In this document: positions 1-8,031 of the stretch, piece after piece | How positions within the stretch are numbered: position 1 is the stretch's first letter | Layout of the letters: each line of letters begins with the position of its first letter | NCBI GenBank assembly: GCA_013289685.1 | Contig: JABCZL010000002.1 | Span: forward strand, 434,001 to 498,000 | Source of the DNA: Acidobacteriota bacterium | GTDB lineage: Bacteria > Acidobacteriota > Terriglobia > Terriglobales > Acidobacteriaceae | Reading direction: 5' to 3' | DNA: 64,000 nucleotides | Notes under the pieces: generated by a model | Databases searched by the model: none | What the model was told of the DNA's origin: nothing | What the model saw: only the letters and a program-made list of their open reading frames with translations | Translations under genes and position numbers: made by a program

Positions 1-380
1 CCCGCGGCAGCAGCGGCACTTACTGGAATCGGACGGCCCCGAGTTCGATAGAGCGCGGCGGCAACGGTTCGTACTCGGGCGGCTACGGGCGCGCGCCCGG
101 ATCATCATCCCGCCCGCAGTTGGATATGCGGCAGCCGATCGTGCGCTCTCCGTCGTATGGCGGCTATCCGCGCGGAGGCAGCGGTGGCTATCATGCTCCG
201 GTCTATCGCGCTCCAACCTATCGCGCTCCGAGTTACGGAGGCTCGCATGGAGCACCCAGCTCCGGTGGTTCGCGCGGCGGCGGCCACGTGAGTGCGCCGA
301 GCGGTGGTGGACACTCCTCCGGCGGCGGTGGCGGCCATTCCAGCGGGGGCGGTGGACACTCCAGTGGTGGGCATCGCTAG
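1..380 (+). CDS. Gly/Ser-rich C-terminal tail of a truncated protein
   Basis: Only the 3' end of this gene lies in the window. The frame is open from base 3 without a start codon and ends at the TAG at 378-380. The visible residues are low complexity: Tyr/Pro/Ser/Arg-rich repeats (YRAP, PSYGG) give way to a tail of Gly, Ser and His (GGGHSSGG repeated) ending in HR. Acidobacterial exported proteins, for example some DUF3300 or DUF6600-type proteins, often end in such tails, so a surface or secreted location is plausible. The domain that would identify it is outside the window. It is followed by a strong hairpin terminator. Confidence 0.6.
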   Translation, partial: RGSSGTYWNRTAPSSIERGGNGSYSGGYGRAPGSSSRPQLDMRQPIVRSPSYGGYPRGGSGGYHAPVYRAPTYRAPSYGGSHGAPSSGGSRGGGHVSAPSGGGHSSGGGGGHSSGGGGHSSGGHR

Positions 381-459
381 TCGCTGGAGACGTTGCCGGC
401 ACCGTCTCTACGGAAAAGTTGCTGTAAGAAGTGCTGTAAACGAAGTGAAGAACAGAGGC

Positions 460-492
460 GAGAAGGGCGTGCTAAACGGCACGCCCTTTCTC
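460..492. terminator. Bidirectional hairpin terminator
   Basis: A 13-bp near-perfect inverted repeat (GAGAAGGGCGTGC, a short TAAAC-containing loop, then GCACGCCCTTTCTC) sits between two convergent genes that stop at 380 and 504. The position and the T-rich right arm fit a shared rho-independent terminator. Confidence 0.8.
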
Positions 493-503
493 ATTCCTGA
501 GAA

Positions 504-1223
504 TTACGGTCTGGCATACGCGGGGCTGTCGGGGTCGGGACGGTCGTAATCGTGTCCATACTTGTTCTTGTGGGCGAGCGTGACATCGGTCTCCGTCAGG
601 GTAAAGGTTCCGAGCGAAGTATCTGCTGGAGCGACCGTAATCTCGTGGTTCAGGGCGCGGAGCGCGTCGGACGCGACCGAAGTGTGAAAAACCTGTAACT
701 GGTAGCGGCCCGGCGGAACGTTGGGAATCGTAAGGTCCCCGTGCGCATCGGAGACGGCGTAGTACGGCGTTGGCAGAGCGATAACCACTGCACTCATCTG
801 TTCGTGAATGTTGCAGAAGATGAACGAAACGCCGGGCTTGTCGAACTGGACGAAGCGCGTGGTTCCGCTCTCATAGAGTCCAAGATCGAAGCGCTGGCCT
901 TCGAACAGCGAAAAAACATTGTGGAAGAACGGATCGTGGTTGGGAAACTCCACTTTGCCGCCCACAGGAACTACCAGAAGCGACGGCTGGAAGCTCTTGT
1001 TCTTCTGCACCAGTTGCGGGATGTGGGAAGCGTCCTGTTGGGGTGGTGCAAGGCTCGAGCCGATAGGCGTCAGCCATACGACCGCCTGTGAAGCGTTCGC
1101 CAGGGGATGACCGTTCCGGGTCAGCTGCACATGCCCCTTCAGCGATTGCTGTGCCGCCGCGCGCCCAGCTACCGCCAGCATTACGAGGAGCGAAAGTCCA
1201 ACCTTGATCGTGCGAGTGCTCAA
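504..1223 (-). CDS. Secreted cupredoxin-like copper protein
   Basis: This 239-residue protein has a signal peptide at residues 1-24 (hydrophobic core, then AAAQ). The central domain resembles plastocyanin/cupredoxin: FPNHDPFFHN gives His96 and His101, and FCNIHEQM gives Cys137, His140 and Met143, the usual Cys-His-Met end of a type 1 copper site. A short carboxypeptidase-regulatory-like beta segment (DAHGDLTIPNVPPGRYQLQV) follows. It probably binds copper in the periplasm; whether it carries electrons or stores copper cannot be told. It starts with TTG, and that codon overlaps the TGA stop of the upstream porin gene (TTGA), which suggests translational coupling. Confidence 0.75.
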   Translation of the reverse strand: MSTRTIKVGLSLLVMLAVAGRAAAQQSLKGHVQLTRNGHPLANASQAVVWLTPIGSSLAPPQQDASHIPQLVQKNKSFQPSLLVVPVGGKVEFPNHDPFFHNVFSLFEGQRFDLGLYESGTTRFVQFDKPGVSFIFCNIHEQMSAVVIALPTPYYAVSDAHGDLTIPNVPPGRYQLQVFHTSVASDALRALNHEITVAPADTSLGTFTLTETDVTLAHKNKYGHDYDRPDPDSPAYARP

Positions 1224-2818
1224 AACAAGATCCCCACCGCAAGGTTGACCTGGTTGGTCACGTTGCTGCTGCTATAGACGGGGAAGGTGCGCAATCGTTT
1301 GAACTCCGCGGCCAGCACCAGGTCGGATCGAGGACGAAACACAACATTGCCCAGCGCGCCGCGATTGCGTCCCAGAATCATCCCACCATTATTGGCATCG
1401 GTGGCGAAGCCGCGGACGTCGCTGGCAAAGGCATCGTCTTCCGCAATGGCGCCGTTGAACTCCAGCTTCGGAGTCACATAGAACTTAAGCTGGCTCCATC
1501 CGCCGGCGGTGTCGAGACCGCGGATCGGAGTGCCGCGGAACATGGGGTCGCCACCGTACAGAATAGAAGTTCCGATCGCGCCGCCGAGCCCGCCAATTCC
1601 GCGGCCGCGATAAAACTCACCCGACAGACTCAAGCGGGCGATAATGGGAACCTGCCAATCTGCCATACCCGACCAGGCGTCGACGTTACGCCCCCAAGGC
1701 CAAGCCTGGCGGCCATAGTAGCCGGCGACTCCCAGGCTAAGCGGATGTTCTTGCACGGAACGTGACCAGGCCGTGCGGAACGCATAAGCCGGCTGGCCGG
1801 ACATTTCTCCGGCTTGCGCGGAGCGGTTGAATGAAATGTAGGTCGGTTCCCAATCGAGGTTGTCGAGAACTCCCGCCTGCAGGGTCAAAGTCTGCTGGTC
1901 GGAGAGTGAGAAGCGGTGCTCGACTCGCAGTTGTGGCGTCCAGGCCCAAAGGTTGCCGGCAAAGGCAAACGCAGGAGTGGCCAGTGAGGCGTACGAAGTG
2001 GGGGAGAGCGGCGAGATAAACAGGGAATCCTGGCCTGCCACGACGGAGGTGTGTTCCCAATCGAATCGCAAGCTGGCGGTCTGCAGGCGCGCGATTCCAA
2101 AGTTTTCGCCGTTGCCGGTGGGGGGAAATCCTCCGGCAAAATCGAACTGAACATCGCCTGATGTCTTCGCCCCGGCGATGTTCGGGCCGAAAACCTCGAA
2201 GCCGATTTCGGATTGGCGGAGCGTCGCTCCGAGGCTGGCCTGCGGCGAGCCCGCGCCGACCTGTTGGGCGACGGTGGGGAAATCCAGATTGTCGGAGCCG
2301 CCAAGATTGCGGAAAGCGTTCATCAGCACGATGCCGTGAAGACGGGCGCGATATTTGGAAGCGCTCTCGACCTTGGTCTGGTACTGTTCGTCGACTTTCG
2401 AGCCAATCAGCGAAGTAGATTCTTCGAGCTTTTGAACGCGTTCTTCGAGTGGGGAAGAGACTGTGCCAGATGCCGCTTGTGATCCATTTGCTGGCGGAGC
2501 GGAACTGGCCGCTGCCGTCTCAGAACCGCCAGCTTGCGCTGGAGGCCGTTCCAACAGCGCGCGCGTGGCTTGCAGGTCCTGGCGCAGCTGGTGCATTTCG
2601 GCGCGGGACTCGGCATTTTCGGCGCGCATCTGGTCCACCAGACTCTGCAATTGATGGACCTGATCCTGCAGGTCCCGGACGGCGCTGGCCGTATCACCCC
2701 GCGACGGGTGTGCGCTATCGACGGGCGCTTGCTGCGCGCGTCCGAATGCGCTGCATAAGACGAAAGCGGCGGCCGCCAACGCGGCCCCGCGCATAGCACG
2801 GGCTCTAAAGCTCTTCAC
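1220..2818 (-). CDS. Outer-membrane porin-like protein with N-terminal coiled coil
   Basis: The product has 532 residues from a GTG at 2818. That start is preceded by AAGGAGG at good spacing and followed at once by a signal peptide ending in FGRAQQ, so I prefer it to starts further upstream. Residues about 45-90 form a heptad-like coiled coil (LQDQVHQLQSLVDQM), then a Pro/Ala/Ser-rich linker, then a long region rich in aromatic beta strands that ends in Phe, typical of an outer-membrane barrel. The layout resembles DcaP-type or phosphate-selective porins. It is translationally coupled to the cupredoxin gene downstream, so the pair may deal with metal or electron traffic at the envelope. The substrate is unknown. 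Confidence 0.7.
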   Translation of the reverse strand: MKSFRARAMRGAALAAAAFVLCSAFGRAQQAPVDSAHPSRGDTASAVRDLQDQVHQLQSLVDQMRAENAESRAEMHQLRQDLQATRALLERPPAQAGGSETAAASSAPPANGSQAASGTVSSPLEERVQKLEESTSLIGSKVDEQYQTKVESASKYRARLHGIVLMNAFRNLGGSDNLDFPTVAQQVGAGSPQASLGATLRQSEIGFEVFGPNIAGAKTSGDVQFDFAGGFPPTGNGENFGIARLQTASLRFDWEHTSVVAGQDSLFISPLSPTSYASLATPAFAFAGNLWAWTPQLRVEHRFSLSDQQTLTLQAGVLDNLDWEPTYISFNRSAQAGEMSGQPAYAFRTAWSRSVQEHPLSLGVAGYYGRQAWPWGRNVDAWSGMADWQVPIIARLSLSGEFYRGRGIGGLGGAIGTSILYGGDPMFRGTPIRGLDTAGGWSQLKFYVTPKLEFNGAIAEDDAFASDVRGFATDANNGGMILGRNRGALGNVVFRPRSDLVLAAEFKRLRTFPVYSSSNVTNQVNLAVGILF

Positions 2819-2873
2819 ACCGTCCTCCTTACACCATCCAGGGTCAGGCACTTGGAGACGAGAGGGATCGTGC

Positions 2874-4775
2874 CTACGGGCCCGGATGCGACATCGAATT
2901 CCTCTGGGAATCATCCTGCGGCGTCGACACAAGCGAAGCTGCGTCCACGCTGCTGCTGCGTGCGGCATCCTGCACGCGTGCGGGCAGCACGATCTGAAAG
3001 ACCGTTCTCCCCTGCGCCGTACGTTCCACAAAAATCTCGCCGCCGTGATCTTGAACGATTTTTTGCACCACCGCCAATCCCAATCCTGTGCCGTTCTCTT
3101 TGCCGTAGCTGACGAAGGGATGAAACAGCCGCTCGCGTATGGATTCCGCGATGCCGGGACCGTTGTCGGCGACCGAGATGGTGATGGAATCCGCGACCGC
3201 AGCGGCGGTGACCTCGACCGTGCCTCCCACCGGAGGCGCCGCCTCGCAAGCGTTCAGCAGGAGGTTGTACAGAGCACGCTCCAGCTTACGCTGGTCAAAC
3301 CATCCGGAAACCTGATTGCCGCACAGCACATCGATGGAACGGTTGTGATGCCGGGGATGCAGCCGGACTGCGAGAACGGCTCGCTGAATGGTTTCCGAGA
3401 CGCTGGCGTAAGCCGGGGTCAGGGACTCGCGCGTGCGGGCAAATTCGAGCAGGGAGTCGATGAGGTCGGTCATCAGGTTCACGCCGGACCGGACTTCCTG
3501 ATACAACTCCTCGCGCTGCGCCGGGGTGAGGTGACTGTCGCACAAGAATTCGGAATTGGCGACGATGGCGGCGAGCGAATGGCGCAGATCGTGCGAAATC
3601 GAACTGGCCATGCGCCCGATGGTGGCCAGTTGCTCGGACTCCAGCAGGTCACGCTGGCTTTTGAGAAGGCTGGTGCGCATGCGCTCGAAGGCACGGGTCA
3701 GTTCGCCCACTTCATCTCCGCCGCGGGAGTCGAGGGGATGGTGAAAGTCTCCGCCCTCCAGGGCGCGCACGCCGCCCACCAGATTCCCGAGCGGCCGGGT
3801 GAAGGTATGCGAGATGAGGAACACCAATCCACTGCCCACCAGGATCGCGGCCAAGCCGAGCAGAAGGAGATAGCGATTCAGTTGATCGACAAACTTCGTA
3901 GCCTGATCGTAGGAACCCAGAACACTCAACCGAACCGGCGTGGGTCGAGAACCGGATAGAACGAGGGAAGTGGCGAGGAAGCGTTCATTGCCGATTTCAA
4001 TCTCGCGGGCATCGTCACGGAGCGACCCGGCGATCAGGTTCTGAATGCTGCCGCCTTGCACCTGGGCTGCGGTCAGCGTTGTGCCCACGATCTCGTTCCC
4101 GCAGGAGAAGGCCACCTGGCTCCCGGCCACTTTACTGACTTCCGCAGCCAGTCGGTCGTTGATCTCATATCCAATGACGAGGAAGCCGAGTAGGGTTCCT
4201 TCCGTCCTGGTGCCGCGATAGATGGGCTCGATAAAAGTCTGGTAGAGGTGATGCTCTCCCAGCCACCAGTGGCTGGGCTCGCCACGATCCTCATCGAGGG
4301 ATTGCTGGAAATACTTTTCGGCCGCTTCGCGGGTGAAGCCGGGAGTTTTGGTATGGAGCGCTACGACTCGACCGCCGCGATCGACCATGACAAAAAGATC
4401 GCTGGCGGCGATCTGCGAAATATCCTGCGATGCGTCCTGGATCGTGACAGGATCAGGACTGGTCATGATGGCGCGCGTGATGGGAAGGTCGGCCAGCAGG
4501 GCCACATCGCTGGTCAGCATGGTTTCGCGTTCGTGGCGGAAGTCCTGGAAGGCGGCAACCGAGTTGCGCAGATTAACCGCAATGCCCTGCCGCACGTTGA
4601 TGCGAAAACTACGCTGCACCAGCAGCAGGCTGGTGGTGGTGAGGCCCGTGGTGATCAGCAGCATGGAGAGCAGGAAGCGGGTCCGCAGTCGCAGGCGCGG
4701 CAGCAGCGCGCCCGCAGTGTCGGTCGTCGCATCGAGCTGAGAAGCTGGGCGCACGGGTTCGGGAGATGGGTTCAC
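2874..4775 (-). CDS. Membrane sensor histidine kinase
   Basis: This is a 633-residue two-component sensor. Transmembrane segments lie at about 34-53 and 302-322 and flank a periplasmic sensing region of about 245 residues that looks Cache-like. A HAMP linker follows (about 323-378). The DHp domain has the phospho-acceptor in SISHDLRHSL (His395). The ATPase domain shows an N box (NLLLNACEAA, Asn508), a G1 box (DNGPGI, 537-542) and a G2 box (GTGLGL, 562-567). It starts with GTG five bases after the stop of the response regulator gene, so the two form an operon and almost surely a pair. The signal is unknown. Confidence 0.92.
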   Translation of the reverse strand: MNPSPEPVRPASQLDATTDTAGALLPRLRLRTRFLLSMLLITTGLTTTSLLLVQRSFRINVRQGIAVNLRNSVAAFQDFRHERETMLTSDVALLADLPITRAIMTSPDPVTIQDASQDISQIAASDLFVMVDRGGRVVALHTKTPGFTREAAEKYFQQSLDEDRGEPSHWWLGEHHLYQTFIEPIYRGTRTEGTLLGFLVIGYEINDRLAAEVSKVAGSQVAFSCGNEIVGTTLTAAQVQGGSIQNLIAGSLRDDAREIEIGNERFLATSLVLSGSRPTPVRLSVLGSYDQATKFVDQLNRYLLLLGLAAILVGSGLVFLISHTFTRPLGNLVGGVRALEGGDFHHPLDSRGGDEVGELTRAFERMRTSLLKSQRDLLESEQLATIGRMASSISHDLRHSLAAIVANSEFLCDSHLTPAQREELYQEVRSGVNLMTDLIDSLLEFARTRESLTPAYASVSETIQRAVLAVRLHPRHHNRSIDVLCGNQVSGWFDQRKLERALYNLLLNACEAAPPVGGTVEVTAAAVADSITISVADNGPGIAESIRERLFHPFVSYGKENGTGLGLAVVQKIVQDHGGEIFVERTAQGRTVFQIVLPARVQDAARSSSVDAASLVSTPQDDSQRNSMSHPGP

Positions 4776-4780
4776 GGGAA

Positions 4781-5527
4781 TCAGCGGACGAACTTGTATC
4801 CCATGCCATGTACCGTGCGGAAATGTACCGGACTCGACGGGTCTTTCTCCAGTTTCTGGCGGAGTTTGAGAATGTGGTTGTCGACGGTGCGCGTCGAAGG
4901 ATAGTTCTGGTAGCCCCAGACTTCGTTCAGCAGCTCGTCGCGGCTAATGACCCGATCGGCATTCTGCACCAGAAAGTGGAATGTCTTGAATTCCTGCGCG
5001 GTCAGGACCACGGGCTGCCCGTCGCGCTTCACTTCCATCTTCTTGAAGTCGGCGGAGATGCCGTCAAAGCTCACAACCTGCAGATCGGCGGTGGTGCGCG
5101 CGGTGTGGCGGAGAGCGGCGCGGACACGAGCCAGGAGTTCGCGGGGACTGAAAGGCTTGGTTACGTAGTCGTCCGCACCCAACTCAAGCAACAAGACCTT
5201 GTCGGAGACGTCGCTGGCGGCGCTGAGCACCACGATCGGCACGGTCGGAGCGATGGCCTTGATCTCCTTACATACGTCGCTGCCCGATACTTTTGGAAGG
5301 CGCAGGTCAAGGACGATGGCGGCCGGCGCGCAAGACTGGAAGCTGTCGAGCGCGGACCTGCCGTCAGACTGCGTTTCCACGGCATAGCCCTCGGTCTCAA
5401 ACAGCCGGCGAAGAGCTTTTTGCACGGCTGGGTCGTCCTCGACGACCAGGATGCGGCTGGAGGGCTTGGTTGAGGCAGCTGGATTGGCTGCTCTTGCGGT
5501 ACTGATTGGCGTAGCAAGGTTCCCCAT
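4781..5527 (-). CDS. OmpR/PhoB-type response regulator
   Basis: The receiver domain has the acidic pair in VVEDDP, the phospho-acceptor Asp in IVLDLRLPK, and the conserved Lys in DDYVTKPF. The C-terminal winged helix ends in FRTVHGMGYKFVR, typical of OmpR/PhoB proteins. I chose the ATG at 5527 (248 residues); an in-frame TTG at 5569 would add 14 residues but has no ribosome-binding site. The cognate kinase gene follows after five bases. A perfect 9-bp inverted repeat lies upstream at 5656-5685 and could be an autoregulatory site. Confidence 0.92.
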   Translation of the reverse strand: MGNLATPISTARAANPAASTKPSSRILVVEDDPAVQKALRRLFETEGYAVETQSDGRSALDSFQSCAPAAIVLDLRLPKVSGSDVCKEIKAIAPTVPIVVLSAASDVSDKVLLLELGADDYVTKPFSPRELLARVRAALRHTARTTADLQVVSFDGISADFKKMEVKRDGQPVVLTAQEFKTFHFLVQNADRVISRDELLNEVWGYQNYPSTRTVDNHILKLRQKLEKDPSSPVHFRTVHGMGYKFVR

Positions 5528-5655
5528 AATAGAAATTGACCTCTGATCGGGGGAGAACTTCCGGTCCAACGAATGGCCCGCCGGAAGTGGCTCGACCTCT
5601 GAAGCTTACAATGGTTTGACGCGAAAGTCGGCCCGATATGGGCGTTTTTGACATT

Positions 5656-5685
5656 CTTTTTACAATTTAACGGCGGTGTAAAAAG
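5656..5685. promoter_or_regulatory. Perfect 9-bp inverted repeat, candidate operator
   Basis: CTTTTTACA at 5656-5664 and TGTAAAAAG at 5677-5685 are exact inverted copies 12 bases apart. They lie in the only intergenic space between the divergent response regulator and trmJ-like genes. The AT-rich arms and the lack of a following T run argue against a terminator, so a protein-binding site is more likely. Confidence 0.55.
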
Positions 5686-5722
5686 AGGGAACGGCAGGAC
5701 AGTTGCTTAGCGAAAACAGTGA

Positions 5723-6514
5723 GTGCTCGGCGGCGCCCGCGCCTGTCGTAGAATTGAGCGCTTGCAAGCGCTCTCGGAACTAGACGGCCTCGTGGTGGTG
5801 CTGGTGCGCCCGCGCAATCCGTTGAATATCGGCGCCGCGGCTCGCGCCATGAGCAATTTCGGCGCGCACCGGCTGCGCCTGGTGAATCCGTACGCGCCGG
5901 GGTTTCGCGAAGCTCGTTCCGCGGTGGGCGCGTCTGATCTGCTCGAGACGGCGGAGGAGTATAAGACCGTGGCCGAGGCGGTCGCTGACTGCGCCCTGGT
6001 GGTGGGCACAACAGCGGTGCGCAATCGCGCCTTGCGGCAGCCGGTGCGACGGCTTGACGAGCCCGCCGGTGCACCGATTCGCACGCAACTGCAGACCCAA
6101 CGGGTCGCCCTTCTCTTTGGCTCCGAAAAAATCGGGCTCACGAACAAAGATTTCAGCCACTGCCACTGGTTGCTGAACATTCCCACCAAAGAGAAGAACA
6201 TCTCGATGAACCTGGGGCAGGCCGTAGCTGTTTGTCTGTACGAACTGGCGCGCGTGGCGCCACTTCCAACGGCTACACAGGATCAGGATGAGGATATTGA
6301 ACCCGCGACCGCGGGCCAGACTGAGCAAATCACCGAGATCCTGCTCGAAGCGTTGCGGATGAGCGGTTACGTGAAGCCGGGGACGGACGCCATGTTCGAG
6401 AAGAAGGCCCGCCGCCTGATCCTGCGCTTCAAACTGGAGGCCTACGACGCCAAGCTGCTGCTTGGCATGGTGAGGCAGATTGTGTGGAAGCTGCGTCTCG
6501 GGAACAAAAACTAG
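5723..6514 (+). CDS. trmJ: TrmJ-like tRNA 2'-O-methyltransferase (SPOUT)
   Basis: This 263-residue protein has the SpoU/TrmJ signature: a start with VVLVRPRNPLNIGAAARAM, a central LLFGSEKIGLTN that contributes to the trefoil-knot AdoMet site, and NISMNLGQAVAVCLYEL at the third motif. The C-terminal extension of about 80 charged residues matches the TrmJ helical domain. The expected reaction is 2'-O-methylation of nucleotide 32 in tRNA. The start is a GTG without a clear ribosome-binding site; an in-frame TTG at 5762 is an alternative. The gene converges on the kinase-like gene, and the two stop codons share a CTAG. Confidence 0.85.
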   Translation: MLGGARACRRIERLQALSELDGLVVVLVRPRNPLNIGAAARAMSNFGAHRLRLVNPYAPGFREARSAVGASDLLETAEEYKTVAEAVADCALVVGTTAVRNRALRQPVRRLDEPAGAPIRTQLQTQRVALLFGSEKIGLTNKDFSHCHWLLNIPTKEKNISMNLGQAVAVCLYELARVAPLPTATQDQDEDIEPATAGQTEQITEILLEALRMSGYVKPGTDAMFEKKARRLILRFKLEAYDAKLLLGMVRQIVWKLRLGNKN

Positions 6515-7902
6515 CGAGTCACGCGTTGGGGTGAAGCCTCAGTCGACGTTCGCTTAAAGCGAAACCTCAACAGCCACGTGCTCGCCGTTGGCTTTCCGTC
6601 AACCTCGGGAGCGGAAAACTCCCAGCGTTGAGCCGCTGCGAGAGCCAGGCGCTCGAAATACTTGCTCTTGGCGGGATTTGATTTGACCTCCGCTGACGCC
6701 ACCTTGCCCGACGGATCTACTTCAACCCGCACGCCCACTTTGATCGTGCCGGTGATGGTATTGCGCGCGCTTTGGGAAACGTCGGGAAGAACCTGATGGA
6801 GGACTTCGCCAGGGGACGCGGCCGCTTTTGGTGGAGATGAAACTGGAGTGGGGGGCGGAGCACTGGCAGGAGCAGGACTCGACTTCGCGGGTTGAGGGCT
6901 CACTGGCTGTGATGCAACAGGAGCGACGGCAATATTGATCGGCTCGATCTTGCTCGCTGCCTTCGGCGGAAAGATCGCGTAAAGAACGCGAATGCCGAGT
7001 CCCAGCAACAGCAAGATTGCAATCGGAATGAAAATGCGCCATGTGGTGCGGTAAGGGGAAGCCGAGCGTATAGGCGGAGTCGGCACCGGAGCCGGCACCG
7101 AGCGCCCCTCAGGCTGCAATCGCGCCTGAATTTCCGCGATTGAGCAGCGCCGCTTGGGATCGAGATGCAGGCACTCGCGCGCAATGCCGCGGAATGGCGG
7201 CGGAACGGTTTCCGGCGGATCGGGATCGTGGTGTGAAGTCGTGCCCTCGAACGTTACGTTCTGTGTGAGCGCGGCGACCAGCGTCACTCCGATGGACCAC
7301 ACGTCGCCTGCGGGTGAGACGATTCCGGCCGCGGTCTCCGGGGCATCGTAAACATCGCGGCGCCCGCGCGTTGGGTTCGATTCGGTAAACGAGACGGTCT
7401 GATCGGCGGAGAGTTTCAACTCGTCGCCCATGGCGTGCACATTCGACGGCTTGACGCGACCGTGCACAAATCCTTTGCCGTGCAGGTAGGAAAGCGCATC
7501 CAGAACCGCGGGAAGCAGGTCGGTCACTTCGGCGGGCGCCAGCGGCCGCTGCGGAAGGATTTGCGACAAATCCTCCTCCGCATATTCCATCAATACATAA
7601 AGCAATGGCGTGCCGTCGAGCCGGCAGCGTCCAGCTTCGTAGATGCGCATCAGATGAGGATGAGAAAGTAGCGCCGTCGCCCGCCAGCGTGAAAGTTGTC
7701 GGTCGGCCTCGGCGGCGTCATCGGCCGCGAGGAATTTGATCGCGGTCGGTTGATTTGGCTGGCCGGGCCTCTCGGTGAGAAAGACCGCGCTGTGCTCCGA
7801 GCCACCCAGCCACTGCCGCAGCGGAAATTTCCCGTCGACGCGGCCTTCCCATTTTTTCCAGTCCTCAGGATTGCTCATAAGCGGCTGCCCGCGAACCAAC
7901 AT
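6511..7902 (-). CDS. Pseudokinase-TonB fusion membrane protein
   Basis: Residues about 25-265 form a Hanks-type kinase fold: ATP-site Lys56 in TAIKFL, an APE-like motif (DAPE) and DVWSIG are all present. The catalytic loop reads VHGRVKPSN instead of HRDxKxxN, so the catalytic Asp is Arg, and the DFG position reads ADQT. It is therefore probably a pseudokinase. A transmembrane helix (about 289-311) and a Pro/Ala-rich linker follow. Residues about 370-455 match the TonB C-terminal fold (IKVGVRVEVDPSGKVASAEV, then RWEFSAPEVDGK). The likely topology is a cytoplasmic pseudokinase with a periplasmic TonB-like domain. The start may instead be the ATG at 7878. Confidence 0.75.
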   Translation of the reverse strand: MLVRGQPLMSNPEDWKKWEGRVDGKFPLRQWLGGSEHSAVFLTERPGQPNQPTAIKFLAADDAAEADRQLSRWRATALLSHPHLMRIYEAGRCRLDGTPLLYVLMEYAEEDLSQILPQRPLAPAEVTDLLPAVLDALSYLHGKGFVHGRVKPSNVHAMGDELKLSADQTVSFTESNPTRGRRDVYDAPETAAGIVSPAGDVWSIGVTLVAALTQNVTFEGTTSHHDPDPPETVPPPFRGIARECLHLDPKRRCSIAEIQARLQPEGRSVPAPVPTPPIRSASPYRTTWRIFIPIAILLLLGLGIRVLYAIFPPKAASKIEPINIAVAPVASQPVSPQPAKSSPAPASAPPPTPVSSPPKAAASPGEVLHQVLPDVSQSARNTITGTIKVGVRVEVDPSGKVASAEVKSNPAKSKYFERLALAAAQRWEFSAPEVDGKPTASTWLLRFRFKRTSTEASPQRVTR

Positions 7903-7956
7903 TCTATGCCATCGGTCAAAAAACGCTAGCGCCGACGTGGTTCGGGGACAGCAAGT

Positions 7957-8029
7957 GGCTAGTGATCAGTGGCTAGTGGTCAGTCTCTGCGGCGACTAAT
8001 CACTAACGACTAACCACTAGCCACTGTGT
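7957..8029. repeat. Palindromic intergenic repeat (CTAGTGGTTAG type)
   Basis: AGTGGCTAGTGATCAGTGG and near copies on the left face CACTAACGACTAACCACTAG on the right, making a long imperfect inverted repeat with internal direct repeats. It lies between the start of the pseudokinase gene and the stop of the next minus-strand gene. It may form a hairpin in RNA from that gene. Confidence 0.6.
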
Positions 8030-8031
8030 GT

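Noticed and set aside
2819..3031. N-terminal extension of the porin-like protein (start at 3031)
   Set aside because: It would overlap the histidine kinase gene, is Arg/Cys-rich, and would bury the signal peptide; the GTG at 2818 has an AAGGAGG site.
7371..7400. tRNA T-arm-like GGTTCGATTC
   Set aside because: It lies within the pseudokinase coding sequence, and no acceptor or anticodon stems can be formed around it. The similar match near 59610 is inside the HAD gene.
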